Assembly (NCBI RefSeq): GCF_000204055.1 | Contig: NW_006768830.1 | Span: forward strand, 132,634 to 196,633 | Direction of reading: 5' to 3' | Source of the DNA: Melampsora larici-populina 98AG31 | Lineage: Eukaryota > Basidiomycota > Pucciniomycetes > Pucciniales > Melampsoraceae | Length of the DNA stretch: 64,000 nucleotides | Shown: in pieces, positions 34,614 to 45,739 of the stretch | Position numbering within the stretch: position 1 is the stretch's first letter | Layout: the number at the start of each line of letters is the position of its first letter | Position numbers and translations under genes: made by a program | Notes under the pieces: model-generated | What the model was told of the DNA's origin: nothing | Seen by the model: only the letters and a program-made list of their open reading frames with translations | The model's database searches: none

Positions 34614-37600
34614 ATGGCCCCTCACAATCCAAACAATCCTGTACCTCCAGCAACTGGGTTGAAGAAACCAAGATATAACTCAAGTCAAACATTTAAGATG
34701 TTATCGGCATGGGATAAAATTGAGGAGAATTGGTGTAACAAAAAATGTGATTCACTTAGCTGTGCACTCATCCAAAACAAAGCTCCAAGGCCATCAACTA
34801 TCGGGCCCAATACCTTGTCTGGGAATTTGTTGAATGATGGGATCAAGATTGACTACCAATCTCAGCATCAATTTGAACACAATGACAATGATGACCCTCT
34901 GTCCGACATGACAGAATCCGACGCCAAATCAGATGACTCTCAGCAATCAATTGCTTCTATTCCCAAACCAGGTCTTACAGTCACTGCGGCAAATGGTGAT
35001 GTGAACCAACGGTGTTGTATCCGAGAAGAGAGGCAGTGGCAGGAAGTGATTGGCCCCATGTTTAAAGTCTTTATGGTTTGCAAACGAGTTGCTTTCAACT
35101 GGAGTTGGTCAGATTGGGATTTGGACAGAAAAGCTCAGTGCCAATGTTCAGTGGCGAAGAAAAGGATTCGGCACATAGCTATGGGGGATATAATGAGTGA
35201 GTAATATGTTCTAAAAACTTCATAAGTTTATACCATGTTTTGAATCATGACAGCGCACACCGTTCAACCGTTGGAGTTCTGCTCATGTCGACCAGATCAG
35301 GTTTGGCTGATCCTGATGGGTTACGTTAGCGGTTCCCCAGTTCAGCCCAAGATTGCGTTCTCATTGCGTTTTCTCCGGCTACACGACTTCATCTGGAAGT
35401 TTTGCTGTGTTTGTACGCATCCCCTGGCACAGGCATTTGATTCTTTTCATCGACCTGCATGTGAGTTCAAGGAGGATGTGACTCATAAGGTACATTGTCT
35501 TATATTTTTCGCTGTCTCTGCTTGACCATTAATCAATTTTGAAATTTGTTATATTCCAGCCTACTAGATGGGGGCAACAACTTTCTTGCACAGTTGATGC
35601 ATACAGATGCCTGAATCAATGGGAGCAAGACCTCCAGTTCCGCGCAATGGAACTTTTGAAAAAGGAAAGGCTCGGCGCTAATTGCCCGCGGTGTTTTGGA
35701 GCTGACAAGTATTCAAAAGAGCAAAACAAACCAGACTATATAGTCTGTATTGATGGCAATTTCCAGCAAAGAAGGTATAAATCCGCCAGTGTTGAGGTTA
35801 GCAAAATTCCAATACAATATCCAAACCCCTTCCTGCATGAGAATGAGGTCAAGAAGTGGGATACATTACAATCTGGCTCTTCAAATGAACCACTGGTAAG
35901 TTAACCTCATATTCATGATCAAGCTTAAAGCTAATACCCTTCAAAATCTCTTTGAATCTCTTCTGCTCATTAGGACCCTTGCACGCAGATTCACACTGCT
36001 GCAAACGGCTCGCGCAGTTCCTCTACATGGCGTGCTTGTGACGATACAGGCCTTTTGGTGATGGTATGTTGCCATGATCACACATTAGTGTTTGTAAATA
36101 TTGTTCAGAGTGGTGAGAAGTATGTTCTCATCACCATTTTGAGCCGTATTACATTCAGAATAAAAGAGATTACATTTCCCTTGTAGATCATACTTTGCTC
36201 ACACACTCATTGACTGGTTAATCAATCAGTTGAATGAGGATGAATCCGAGGTAGCCTTTCTTTATGACATCGGATGCAACCTTGAGAAAGGTCTGGTCAG
36301 AGTTGAGCATCCCACATTCCATTGCATCAATGATAATCTCAACCACTGGTATTTCATTTTGTCACATGTATCACAACCTCTTTGAAGAAGAAAGATTGAA
36401 ACATCGGTTCAAATTTGGTCCAAGTGTGTTCCACGCTTATGTACACAATTGGAGTTGTCAATTGGATTACAACCCAAGAATTAACCTCGGATGGGGCTTG
36501 TCGGATGGTGAGGGCTGTGAGCGGTGTCGGTGTAAACTGTGCAAGTTAGTGTCCGCTCTGTGATATTCCACAAAGCAGCATTGAATCAATGCGCTGGATC
36601 TCAAAGCATCACACGAGAATCACATCTTGCGGACTGACTCTGGTAAGTCACAAATCATAGTATGTCTTTATGTTTTCGACTCATCTGTTTTATCAATACC
36701 AGTCCATTCATGCCTACATAAGTTGCAAACAGCCAAGAAAACTTTGGCGGACAAGCGCTTGACTTTGAATTAAGCGTGGTTATACACATACATATTTTGC
36801 AGCACAATGGTCTCGTCAAAAACTAGTCCAGGCAGAGGTGATTGGTGACACAAATGTGCAGCAGTTGGAAGACCAGATTGAGGAGTTAGTTGAATACAAA
36901 GAAGACTTGCGAGAGGCAAAGTAAGTACATACCTATTTCCTTTATTTTTCAAAAAGCTAACACTACACGAAATATAATATTTTCTGGGCAGAAAATTAAA
37001 TTATTGATACACAAAAATATTGAGAGGCCAGGAGAAGGGCAAAAAATAAATAAAAATATGCATCTTGTTCCCTGCGGTGAGAGCTTCACTCTCCATATTT
37101 TTCCATATCTTTACAGTCCGTATTGATAAGTGTACTAACAATAAACCTTCATAATCATCCAATTACAACCTGTAACAAGCACTGAAATTTGGCTCATTAG
37201 TGTTTAGAGAAACTTTTGATTTCTGAAAACACCTATAACTTTGTCAAATCTGCCTCAAAACACTCGATTTTAAGTGCATTAGAAAGCTGAACTCTTCCTC
37301 TCGAACTTTCATAAGATCAAGAACTATGTAGCTAGTATGACAATCATTCTATGGATCTGTATGACAAATTATGAAAAAGATGATATCGTTTTTAGCAGAC
37401 CAGTATGCTGTGTGGTCCTATTATGAACTATTTGGAGGACAATTCCTGCTTACCAATGCACCCAAAATCGAGCGTTTTGGACCGGAATTGACAAAGTTAT
37501 GAGTATTTTCAGAAATCAAAAGTTTCTCTAAACACTAATGAGCCAAATTTCAGTGCTTGTTACAGGTTGTAATTGGATGATTGTGAAGGTTTATTGTTAG

Positions 37601-38943
37601 TACACTTATCAATATGGACTGTAAAAATATGGAAAAATATGGAGAGTGAAGCTCTCACCGCAGGGAACAAGATGCATATTTTTATTCATTTTTTGCTCGC
37701 CTCTTGGCCTCTCAATATTTTTGTGTATCAATAATTTAATTTTCTGCCCAGAAAATATTATCTTTCTTGTAGTGTAATAAATTGTGACATACATCTACAG
37801 GGAAAAGAGAGACGCTTTACGCAGGCGTCAACGGAGAACTGCCGCCAAAAATAGGACTCTGGCAGGCTTGCCAGGACACATCATCTTCCTCCAAGAGAAA
37901 GTAGACCGAGTATCAATGGAGCTCGGTAGTGACATGTTCAGAAACATGCCGGATGCCTCAGGTAATATTATTATATTGCATGTGTTCCTTTTTAGACATT
38001 GACCATTGACTACTATCTGATATACCAGACCCAACCCGTCTTTTGTTGATACAGGTGAAAGTAGCAAAATCAAAACTCTACGAGGCAAAGGTCGGAATTA
38101 GTGAATTGTCGAAAAAATGGGAAACAGGTTTGTCTTTCAAATTGAGAGTGCAAGGGAATTAGCAATATGTAATTGGGTTGTCTGTTATAATAGGTACCTC
38201 ATCTCAGGAACGGATGAAGAGTGTAATGAACACTAAGCAGAAATTATTCCGAACAAAGTGGAAGACATTCCACAACCTTGTTGCAAAGTATAATGATTCT
38301 AATCCAGACAACCCTCCCATGATAAATTATACTCTTGATGAAGTCAAAGCTTTCCCACTAGGCGATGTTTTTTGGAACTTTGGGCATCTCATGCATCCTA
38401 ATGAGGCTTGGGCCACAGATTCTGACACCCGGCAGGGGATCCAAGCTTATTTTATATCGTCGCTCCGAAGAAGAGTTGCAAAGAATCTCACGTGAAGTAA
38501 GACAGATGCTGAAATGATCTTTGGCAACGGATGCCAAAATCCAGAAGGTTCTGACACTTTCTCGCTCAAGTAGGTCCTTTATAAATATACTCTCAATCTT
38601 TGCATGCTTTGTCTGACAATTCTTATTTCTAGCGTGGGACTCAAGGGCGGCGGTTCTGCCAATAGGATTGATTACTGGAGGTACATCTTTGCATATGACA
38701 AAAACAGCGTGGGAAGATTGTACCAATGTGTTGAGTTTGTTATACCACGGTCTCTTCGTTGACCATGCAAGACTAGTATTCCAATGGGACACCCACCTCT
38801 TGTCCTTATTGCACTGCACCCAAATCTATTGTGGAGCAACTGTCGATGAGGACAAAGCCTTAGAGACGAGGTGGAAGGATATGCTACATAGAACTATAAC
38901 ACGATTTTATTTCATTTCTATCTTTTATACATTGAATGATTGA
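34614..38943 (+). pseudogene. KDZ transposase of KDZ-B with CxC1-type N-terminus, disrupted
   Basis: Spliced by eye, the exons give 'IREERQWQEVIGPMFKVFMV', a Cys cluster ('CQCSVAKKR', 'LEFCSCRPDQVWLILMGYVS'), 'SLRFLRLHDFIWKFCCV', 'NCPRCFGADKY', 'YIVCIDGNFQQRRY', 'DPCTQIHTAANGS', 'STWRACDDTGL', 'HTLIDWLINQ', 'FLYDIGCNLEKG', 'GPSVFHAYVHNWSCQLDYNP', 'GWGLSDGEGCER', then after the CACTA MITE 'FWNFGHLMHPNEAWATDSDT' and 'LETRWKDMLHRTITRF'. DGNFQ, CDDTG and the GEG(C/V)ER region are core KDZ landmarks. In-frame TGA codons at 36561-36563 and 36582-36584 sit where KDZ proteins usually have Arg. There is a frame change near 36300. Introns are 50-90 bp, GT-AG. Confidence 0.85.
36961..37774. mobile_element. 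CACTA MITE, 814 bp, TSD TAA
   Basis: It starts CACTACACGAAA and ends TTTCTTGTAGTG, with TAA at 36958-36960 and 37775-37777. The inverted arms are about 300 bp ('taatattttctgggcagaaa', 'taagtgtactaacaataaac', 'gagccaaatttcagtgcttg'). The centre is unique. It lies in an intron-exon region of the KDZ-B transposase. It is the same family as 58828-59643, with near-equal length and matching arms. Confidence 0.9.
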
Positions 38944-39399
38944 TAATGCATTGTATTTGATTAATTGGTGGTGAAAAAGTGAGACGGTAAGATCTAAATA
39001 AATGTGAGGGTTGCTCAGTTTGATGGGTGAGTTGTGAGAATTGAGCGTCTCAAGAAGACAGATCAGTGCAGATGAGAACCCCCCTCAAAACTGTCTGTAC
39101 ATACACACGCTCGATCTAAAGTATGCAGATCAGGACAGATGAGTTGACCCCTTGTTTGTACCCCTTTTTACAATGCAATACTACATACGTATTGTGGAGT
39201 TATGAGTTGCCAGATGAGAGCAGATGATTTTACCCCTGATTGTAATGTGCAATAAAATGATTTCATTTCAAGTAATATAATACATTTTGAGTCTCATCTG
39301 AATTGATGTTGTATTTGATAACAGATGAATCTGTGTGCTTTCATCAGATTGATCTGCTGGTTATATGTTGATAGACATGACTGTAGCAGATGAATCTGA

Positions 39400-39830
39400 C
39401 CATAACACATACATTTCGAGTGATAAGTGTGCAGTCTCATCTGAGTTGATGATACTGCTTATGACAGATGAATCTATGTATGTGTGCTGTAGACAGACTC
39501 AATCTGGTGTCATATTGAGTCAGAATCGGTCAGATGAGCTTGGCTTTGGCAGATCTTGGGATTCTTGCACTGCTACAAGCATTTCAAGGTGTTGGGGGTC
39601 AAGATGGTCTCTTAAAGCCTTTTTTGAGTGCTCAGGAAGTGCATGAACACTCATGAAATGAATATTAGGCATAAGGAAATCTTTGAAGAATTGACTTCAC
39701 ATTTCAAAAATTTTCCTCAGATGACTCTGCCGCATCTGTCTTCATCTGCAGGGGGGTTTTGGCTATAAGCCCTTAGTAATGCACACTGACAGCTTCGGGT
39801 CTGGGCCGGACTTTCTGGGTGCCATAGGTG
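39400..39830 (-). repeat. Right TIR of KDZ-B
   Basis: This is the inverted partner of 23429-23860. Further CAGATGA motifs extend inward to about 39060. The outermost CACCTATGGCACCC differs from the left end by one transition. Confidence 0.85.
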
Positions 39831-39976
39831 TCGTAGAGGATAGCAACACCAAGCTGCAATTGAAGTGACACATCTGATATCTTTTCTAGCAACCAATCAA
39901 TCAAAGTGTGGCTAAAGTGTGCCCTAAAATCACCTGTGTGTAATGTATTCCTCCAAGTGTATAGGATGATACACAC
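39831..39976 (-). pseudogene. KDZ-A transposase, piece on the right side of the KDZ-B insertion
   Basis: Reading from about 39945 leftward gives 'FRAHFSHTLIDWLLEKISDV' and 'QLQLGVAILYD', the segment immediately before the conserved 'IGCN' that reappears at 23425 on the other side of KDZ-B. More N-terminal KDZ-A sequence is not seen to the right; it is cut off near 39990 by a short hairpin ('ataggatgatac...gtatcatcctat') and unrelated sequence. Confidence 0.8.
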
Positions 39977-39992
39977 CCCTGTATCATCCTAT

Positions 39993-40781
39993 AGCCTTTA
40001 TTAACCCCCTTTTAGAATTTGTTAGAAAGCTAGGAGCTCCTAGGGTATCCTCAAAATTCTGCTAGGTCCCAATGCTATAAGGGGAGGGCCTTTGGCTCTC
40101 TCACACCTCAAGGCAACTATCACCACTAGCCTACAATATCACCTCTTCAGCAAAAATATCACCACCTGAAACAAAGTATTACCACCGCACTTAAAATATC
40201 ACCACCAAAGAGCCCACATATCACAAACATACAAAAACTCACCACCTGTTATACTTGTCACTTTGAGATCTTACTACAGTAGCCCTACGGTCACCACCTT
40301 GAACAAAATATCACTACCAGACTCATACTCTCACCACCATGGAGCCCAAATATCACGAACATATGAAAACTCACCACTTGTAACACTTGTCACCCTCATA
40401 TCTTACCACACCAACCCTACATTCAACACCTCAAAAATCAGAATAACAATAACCCCTACCCCCATATGTAAGATATTGAATCACTACTCAAACTCTTCCC
40501 TTTCAAGAACTCATCAAATCAACAATTTCACACACCCTTCAGAAGTCCCAACTCAACTCACTTGATACAACCACTCCCGACTTCACAGACTCTGTCATAT
40601 GCTTCCCACAATGCCCACAACACAACAAAACCAACCTGGCCCCCAAGAAGGTTGTGTGCGCTCTCCAGCTGTAACCTCTTCCAAATCGCCCAAACATCAC
40701 TTGACCATCACCACCAACGCAAAGAAACAAAGAACAGCAAACCAATCCAGCCTTTGATCAACCAACAAAAAGCAACGTCCA
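39993..40781 (+). repeat. Repeat-rich leader: 'TATCACCACC' array and about 142-bp tandem repeat
   Basis: 'gctataaggggagggcc' (40073) looks like a TATA-containing leader. From 40115 to 40450 the phrase (t/a)atcaccacc recurs many times. A larger unit ('tcaccacca...gagcccacatatcac(a/g)aacata') is repeated near 40186 and 40330. The frames overlapping it are compositional. It could be the 5' leader of the gene beginning at 40782. Confidence 0.6.
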
Positions 40782-40881
40782 ATGGACAATAACAATGAAG
40801 ACGCGGCCAAAGATGACTACACAGATTACGACGCCAGTCCAGAACAGGACACAGATTACGGCCTATATGATCCACTCCCTG

Positions 40882-41909
40882 TGTCAGCCCTGAATACTAA
40901 ACCAGAGTACCAATGGGCAACGTATTATAATAAAAACCCTAAAAATAGCAATTACAACTCAAGGCTCAGTTTCAAGAGTCAAGTTACATATGATTTAGCA
41001 TATGTAACATGTGCAGAACTTAAATCAAAGGGTTTGAACATACATAAATTTGATGCAAACCAAAGCTACATATATTTCACAGCCGTAACACATATGTAAC
41101 AAGTGAAATATACTTATAATACAATAGTAACTGTCTTACTGTAATTAACCTGACCATAGAACCACAATTTGTGCGCACTTGTAGTCCAAAGATTTCCAAG
41201 GTTCAGACTATATAAACCCTGAAAATCCAGCCAAATTGAGAGGATCAACATCATCACATTATTATTCAACAACTACACAACTTTGATTTTATTCATCTTC
41301 CTAGAACCTTTAAACTTTGCTTATCAATTACCAAACTTTAAAGGCCTGATTCTACGAACCTTGAAACTCAAACCTTGTGTCTTGTTGCTTATTCTGTGTG
41401 CTCATTCAACTTTGTTTCTGATTAGACCCCATAATCAGTAGTTCTTGTAATATCCATTTGGTGGAATTACTTGTAAGGAAGTAGTCCTTGGGTACTGCTT
41501 ATATCAGATTTGGGATTCATCTGATATAAGAAACTCTAAATCTACGGGGAAATCTCTATTTGTCAGAGTGTAAAGTTCCCGGTGTTATAATAGACTTTAA
41601 CACCACCTTCTTTGACCTTTCTTTGAATAAGAAGAGGATCAAATTAGGATTGAGAACTGCGCGTCATTTGCTCTTATTTTTAATTATTGTAAAGACAATA
41701 TTTAACCCAAAATCCCTGGGCTAAAGCCTTTGTTTAAAGGTCAACTAACTGTAGTCTTTACTTGTCTATGACAAATAAAGCTCTTACGCCCACGTCTCTA
41801 CCCGTTCATACTTGTAGATCTTGATCTACACAACTTTAGTAGAAGTTATTAGACCTTCTACAACATTTTCATTGACTCTACTAGCCTAACAGACGCTAGT
41901 AGACTCACA
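40882..41909 (+). repeat. Solo LTR (TGTCAGCCCTGA...TCACA family), plus orientation, 1028 bp
   Basis: A perfect 5-bp duplication CCCTG lies at 40877-40881 and 41910-41914. It starts TGTCAGCCCTGAATAC and ends GACTCACA. It is homologous in inverse orientation to 21656-22774. Landmarks shared in diverged form are a (T)NTGTGCGCAC block, 'tttaaaggtc' and 'gctagtag' near the end. Removing it with one CCCTG joins the host frame as 'DPLPDTEISDP'. Confidence 0.85.
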
Positions 41910-42339
41910 CCCTGATACGGAGATTTCTGACCCCAAGTCACCTGTCTGACCAACCGTTGCAAATTACCATGACCTTGGTGTAGAATGGGGCCAGGCATAT
42001 GCTGAAAAGATGCTTGCATCACTAGACCCCCCGAGAATAATGGGCCTTTGGCCACAGGCCTCCTTGAGGCACAAGGGCTGCAATCAAATCACAACCTAGA
42101 CAAGACTATGCTTTGCATTGTCTTAAAATGCCGCAGAAATTTAGTTGCTTGATGAAGCTTTGTAAGTAAACTAGTAATTTTCTTTCCATATGTGACTTAT
42201 TCAGCAGACACTCACTTTTTTTATATCTTTGCAAGCTACCAGGTTAGAAGGCCCATTGACTTGCATACCAAATATGTATACAAAATATCAAACCTACAGT
42301 AAAGTAGCGACAGATAACCCGAGTAAGAGAAATTGAAAC

Positions 42340-43434
42340 AGCACCTGAAGCAATCCGCTTTGATCCGCTGTTTGGCAGTTTCTTTGTAGAGGGGCTTTTT
42401 TCCACTACGTAGGTAACCCTCTGTCGATGCGCTCTCAAGACGCGCCCGCTACATGGCTTGTGTAACACAGCGGCTGTTGGAGCCGCTCTTGCCCTGCTTT
42501 GTCCGTTTTCAAGCAGAGGCAGCGGGCCGAGGCAAGTTGATTTGCAACCTTATTTATTCACATATTGTTTCAATGTTGACAAAGCAAGAAATGAGCATGT
42601 TCAAATTGACTGAAGAGAGAAAAAATCAAGCATAAAAAATAGAATGAACAGGAATTAACGAGTATTTTGAAAGATTAAAGAAGAAAAAAGTCAAAAACAA
42701 ACCCTATACTAAGGATGACAATGAGTGACTTGAAAGGTTAGAGGAACAAAATGAAGTGAGAAACAAGAAAAAAGAAAGAGAATGAGATGAAAGTTGGAAA
42801 ATTAAATAGTAAGATCGAGATCAAAGATCAAAATGTACTACACACCACAAAAACTGATGAGCGACAGGAATCAATCAGATGAAATCAGAATGAGAAAGAT
42901 TGAGATAAGGGAACTAAGATGAACCCAAGAACAAAGGTCAGACACAGGGGAAAAATCAAGACAATCACATCATTGATCTTTGTGTGCATGACTTTCAAAC
43001 AAAGTGTTTGGCCTTCAAAGACAAGAAGAAGATGATCAAATCTTACCTGAGTTGACATTTTCTTTGATTTGAGACCAGGATGCAACACTTGGCCACTATC
43101 TGGTGAGAAAAAGATGAGATTTGGTAACATATGGAGGGTTCTGAATTGACCTTGAAGGCTGTTTGAGGTGTCCGAGTCGGCCATGGTGTGAAAACGCAGT
43201 CAGTGTGATGAGGCGTGATGTCCATCTTGATATCAATGACCGCTGCGACCCGCTCTAACCAGTGGCTGCGGAGCGCAACTTTATCCTGCCGTGCTAATTC
43301 CACAATCCGCTGTGTGGCCAACCCCAAACAGAAAGCGGCGGCGGGTCACTTTAACCCGCTACCCCAAAGATTTGGAAGCAAATGCGTGCGGCCGCTCCAC
43401 TCCCGCTTTTTGTGGCGGGTCGCTTCAAGTGTTG
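42340..43434. mobile_element. Non-autonomous hAT element, 1095 bp, TSD ATTGAAAC
   Basis: A perfect 8-bp duplication ATTGAAAC lies at 42332-42339 and 43435-43442. The left end AGCACCTGAAGCAATCCGC is the imperfect inverse of the right end GCGGGTCGCTTCAAGTGTTG. Both subterminal zones (about 190 bp) are GC-rich with repeated AGCGG/CCGCT motifs, in contrast to the AT-rich middle. There is no transposase, only chance frames. The A...G ends next to a target ending in C match the two larger hAT elements in this window. Confidence 0.85.
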
Positions 43435-44715
43435 ATTGAAACCAATTCTGAAACTTCAGATAATGTACCAATGTATTCAAAGTAATCTTTTCATCCCAGT
43501 GCCACCCAAGGGAGTGTCAAAGGGTCTCAAAGCTTGCAACCGCATTGTGGGCTAAACATGGTCATCTTACAATCCCAAGGAGCAAGATGTTTTACTCCTT
43601 GTCTATTTGAGAGGCTCCGTGTAGCAACCAGCAAGGCATTTGCACTTACTCAAACACCCCTTGGTATAACACCATTATCATGTGACAAGCAAAAGGAAAC
43701 CACCAATACACCCTCTTCAAATCCTCCTGCTTCTTGAATTGAACCCCTCAGCCCAAATGAGTTAGAAAAACATGCATCAATTTTTGAACACTTAGTCAAC
43801 TCCCAGAAAGTGGCACACGATCTGCACAATGGGCGGCTCTGGAGGCATAGCAGCAAATCCAAAATTAGAACCATGGAACAGCTGATGACGAATGAAATTG
43901 GCAAGATAGGACGTCAGGTGAGTTAATTAGCTTAATTATCCCTCTCTTGACCATGACCGGCAGGACTAATTCTTCACTTTTGTTTTTGATCAGCTACACA
44001 TCTTGACAAACCAATTCAACCTGCACTTTCACCTACTGCTTGCAAGATGGATACCTGAATCTCCCGCCTCTCAAGTGCTCTTGCCAGAAGAGTACACATC
44101 ATGTGAAAGGTGGGCATGTTCAGAGCAGAAGACTCATATGCTCAAACATTTCACTTTTGAAGCAACAAAGGCTCCACATCATCTTTGCCTAAAAAGTGAT
44201 GAACACAAGCATCAGTCCCCTGCTGCCATACGGCAGGCTGAACAACACACCAACCTGGCAAAAGCCTCCAACAATTTGATTGGTGAGCTTTTATATTATA
44301 TTTCATTTGTTTTTTTTTCTTGTCCAATCCATTTAGGAGCTGATAGCACCATTCTGTCCACATAGCCCCCTATCTGCATGCTGGTTATAAAGGAAGGGGT
44401 GACAGGCCAGAGATTACCATGGCTTCATGAAATATTCCTGAAAGATTCAGGAAGATTTCAAAATTACTTCAACATTATATCATATGGGGCCATTTGCCTG
44501 TCCGACCAGCAAAATTCTGATGACATCATGTGATGTCATAAATGTGTACACACCTGCTCCTGTATTCACAGATCAAGAATATATAGTCCATCAAACTTTG
44601 TCATGTAAATTGACTGAGTTATTGAGGTTTGAAAAAAAAATCACGGAACAAAAAATACTATTGTTGTACTATACATAAGACTTGGATCTTGAATGTCTTC
44701 AATCTTTGTCAATAT

Positions 44716-45399
44716 ATATATACATTAAATTTGATAATATTATCCGCACTATGTTTCGCCACATTGATGTTCCCTACAGCCTTTGTCTATGGGTAGTATT
44801 TGTATATGTAATTGTTGATTATATACAGAAGTTGGATTTTCTGAAGTTCTTTGACCTTGAGGCAAATTGTGATGAAATGTAGGGCCCAAATTAGGCACAA
44901 ATAGACTGATATGCATGTAAAGAATAATTTCCAAAAGTTTCTGCCCTCAATTTATTCATATCCTTCCTAGAATCAACAAATCAGGGAAAGATTGGACTGC
45001 TCATGTAGAATTTACAATTACATATAGAAGTATGCCTTTTGGACGAAGGCTGCAAAAATAAAGAATGTAGAAACATGTAATGTACAGTGGAATATAAAAT
45101 TTATTTTGTATGTATAGATTGCGCTATTTGGCGCCCGGTTTTGAAAATACCCAACACCCGCTTTTATTGGTACTTTCCCGCGCCTCCAAGCCAAATTTGG
45201 GAAACCGGGCGTCAAATTCTACAATTGGGCAGTTAGACTGCTAAAACCGGGCATTAGTCCTGAAACCGGTTATTTCCTGCAGTATATCTTTTGATTGTCT
45301 ATGTCTCTTTCAATTCCCTCCTATGCTCAGCATTACACCCTACTCAAAGACAAGGTATCAATATCAAATCCGACAGCCATCTTTCGACTTACTCATCAT
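44716..45399. other. Interior of the long-TIR element, left of Gypsy
   Basis: No gene is present. A small inverted pair TTTGGCGCCCGGTTT (45129) and AAACCGGGCGTCAAA (ending about 45217) forms an 88-bp foldback. Further ACCGGGC/CCGGTT motifs follow to 45275. Confidence 0.55.
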
Positions 45400-45404
45400 C
45401 ATTG

Positions 45405-45724
45405 TGTAAGGTTCAAGAGATGAACCTTCACTGTGGATTGTGGAGACAGCTCGAAAGCTTGAAGTCACCTATAAAATATCTCTATCTGGTTTCCAAACTG
45501 GCTCCGAGTTGGAGAGTCTCCTCCAATCAGCTACCACACTAACACAATACAAAAGCAGAATATAAGAAAGAACTAAAGGATAATGTGCTTACCTGGCTCC
45601 GAGTTGGAGAGTCTCCTAAGGAGAAGATTCACTCAGGAGCCAGGGCAACTTGATGACTACACTCTTGATGTCTAAACCCATAATCCATAACAACTGAGAT
45701 CTACCTGTAAGGTTTACCCTTACA
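45405..45724 (-). repeat. 3' LTR of the Gypsy element
   Basis: It begins TGTAAGGGTAAACC on the minus strand and ends CCTTACA. By eye it differs from the 5' LTR at four positions in 320. It contains an internal duplication of 'ctggctccgagttggagagt' (45499 and 45595). Confidence 0.95.
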
Positions 45725-45736
45725 CCCTCCCCCTCT
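45725..45736 (-). other. Polypurine tract
   Basis: The minus strand reads AGAGGGGGAGGG directly against the 3' LTR. This is the expected position and composition of the plus-strand primer of a Gypsy element. Confidence 0.85.
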
Positions 45737-45739
45737 AAA

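Larger units (their letters stand above)
23429..39830. mobile_element. KDZ (Zisupton-like) DNA transposon KDZ-B, 16.4 kb including nested inserts
   Basis: The ends are CACCTGTGGCACCCAGAAAG at 23429 and the inverted CTTTCTGGGTGCCATAGGTG at 39830. They continue as about 430-bp TIRs, and an 8-bp target duplication flanks them (TCATAGAG at 23421-23428, TCGTAGAG at 39831-39838). The insertion splits the KDZ-A transposase codons; without it the host reads 'VAILY(E/D)IGCN'. The cargo is a KDZ transposase (plus, 34614-38943) and a second gene (minus, 27100-25133). Later insertions are a MITE at 28309, a PIF/Harbinger element at 30052 and a CACTA MITE at 36961. Without these the element is about 9.8 kb. 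Eight-bp duplications are known for Zisupton-type elements. Confidence 0.85.
40782..44365 (+). pseudogene. Unrecognised TE-like gene broken by a solo LTR and a hAT MITE
   Basis: The N-terminus is MDNNNEDAAKDD followed by an acidic Asp/Tyr-rich stretch to 'YGLYDPLP'. There the solo LTR (40882-41909) intervenes. After it the frame continues 'DTEISDPKSPV', a TGA near 41937, then 'DLGVEWGQAYAEKMLASLDP'. Beyond the hAT MITE (42340-43434) come 'NELEKHASIFEHLVNSQKVA', 'SKIRTMEQLMTNEIGKIG' and, after an intron (about 43918-43993, gtgagt to cag), 'LTNQFNLHFHLLLARWIPES', 'SCERWACSEQKTHMLKHFTF' and 'RQAEQHTNLAKA'. It ends where the next element starts at 44361. I do not recognise the family. Whether the pieces belong to one gene is inferred from strand, order and spacing. 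Confidence 0.45.

Noticed and set aside
44484..44678. Conserved-looking frame 'MGPFACPTSKILMTSCDVIN', also at 62799-62443
   Set aside because: The similarity of the two copies is explained by the inverted arms of the long-TIR element; neither copy has a domain or plausible gene structure.
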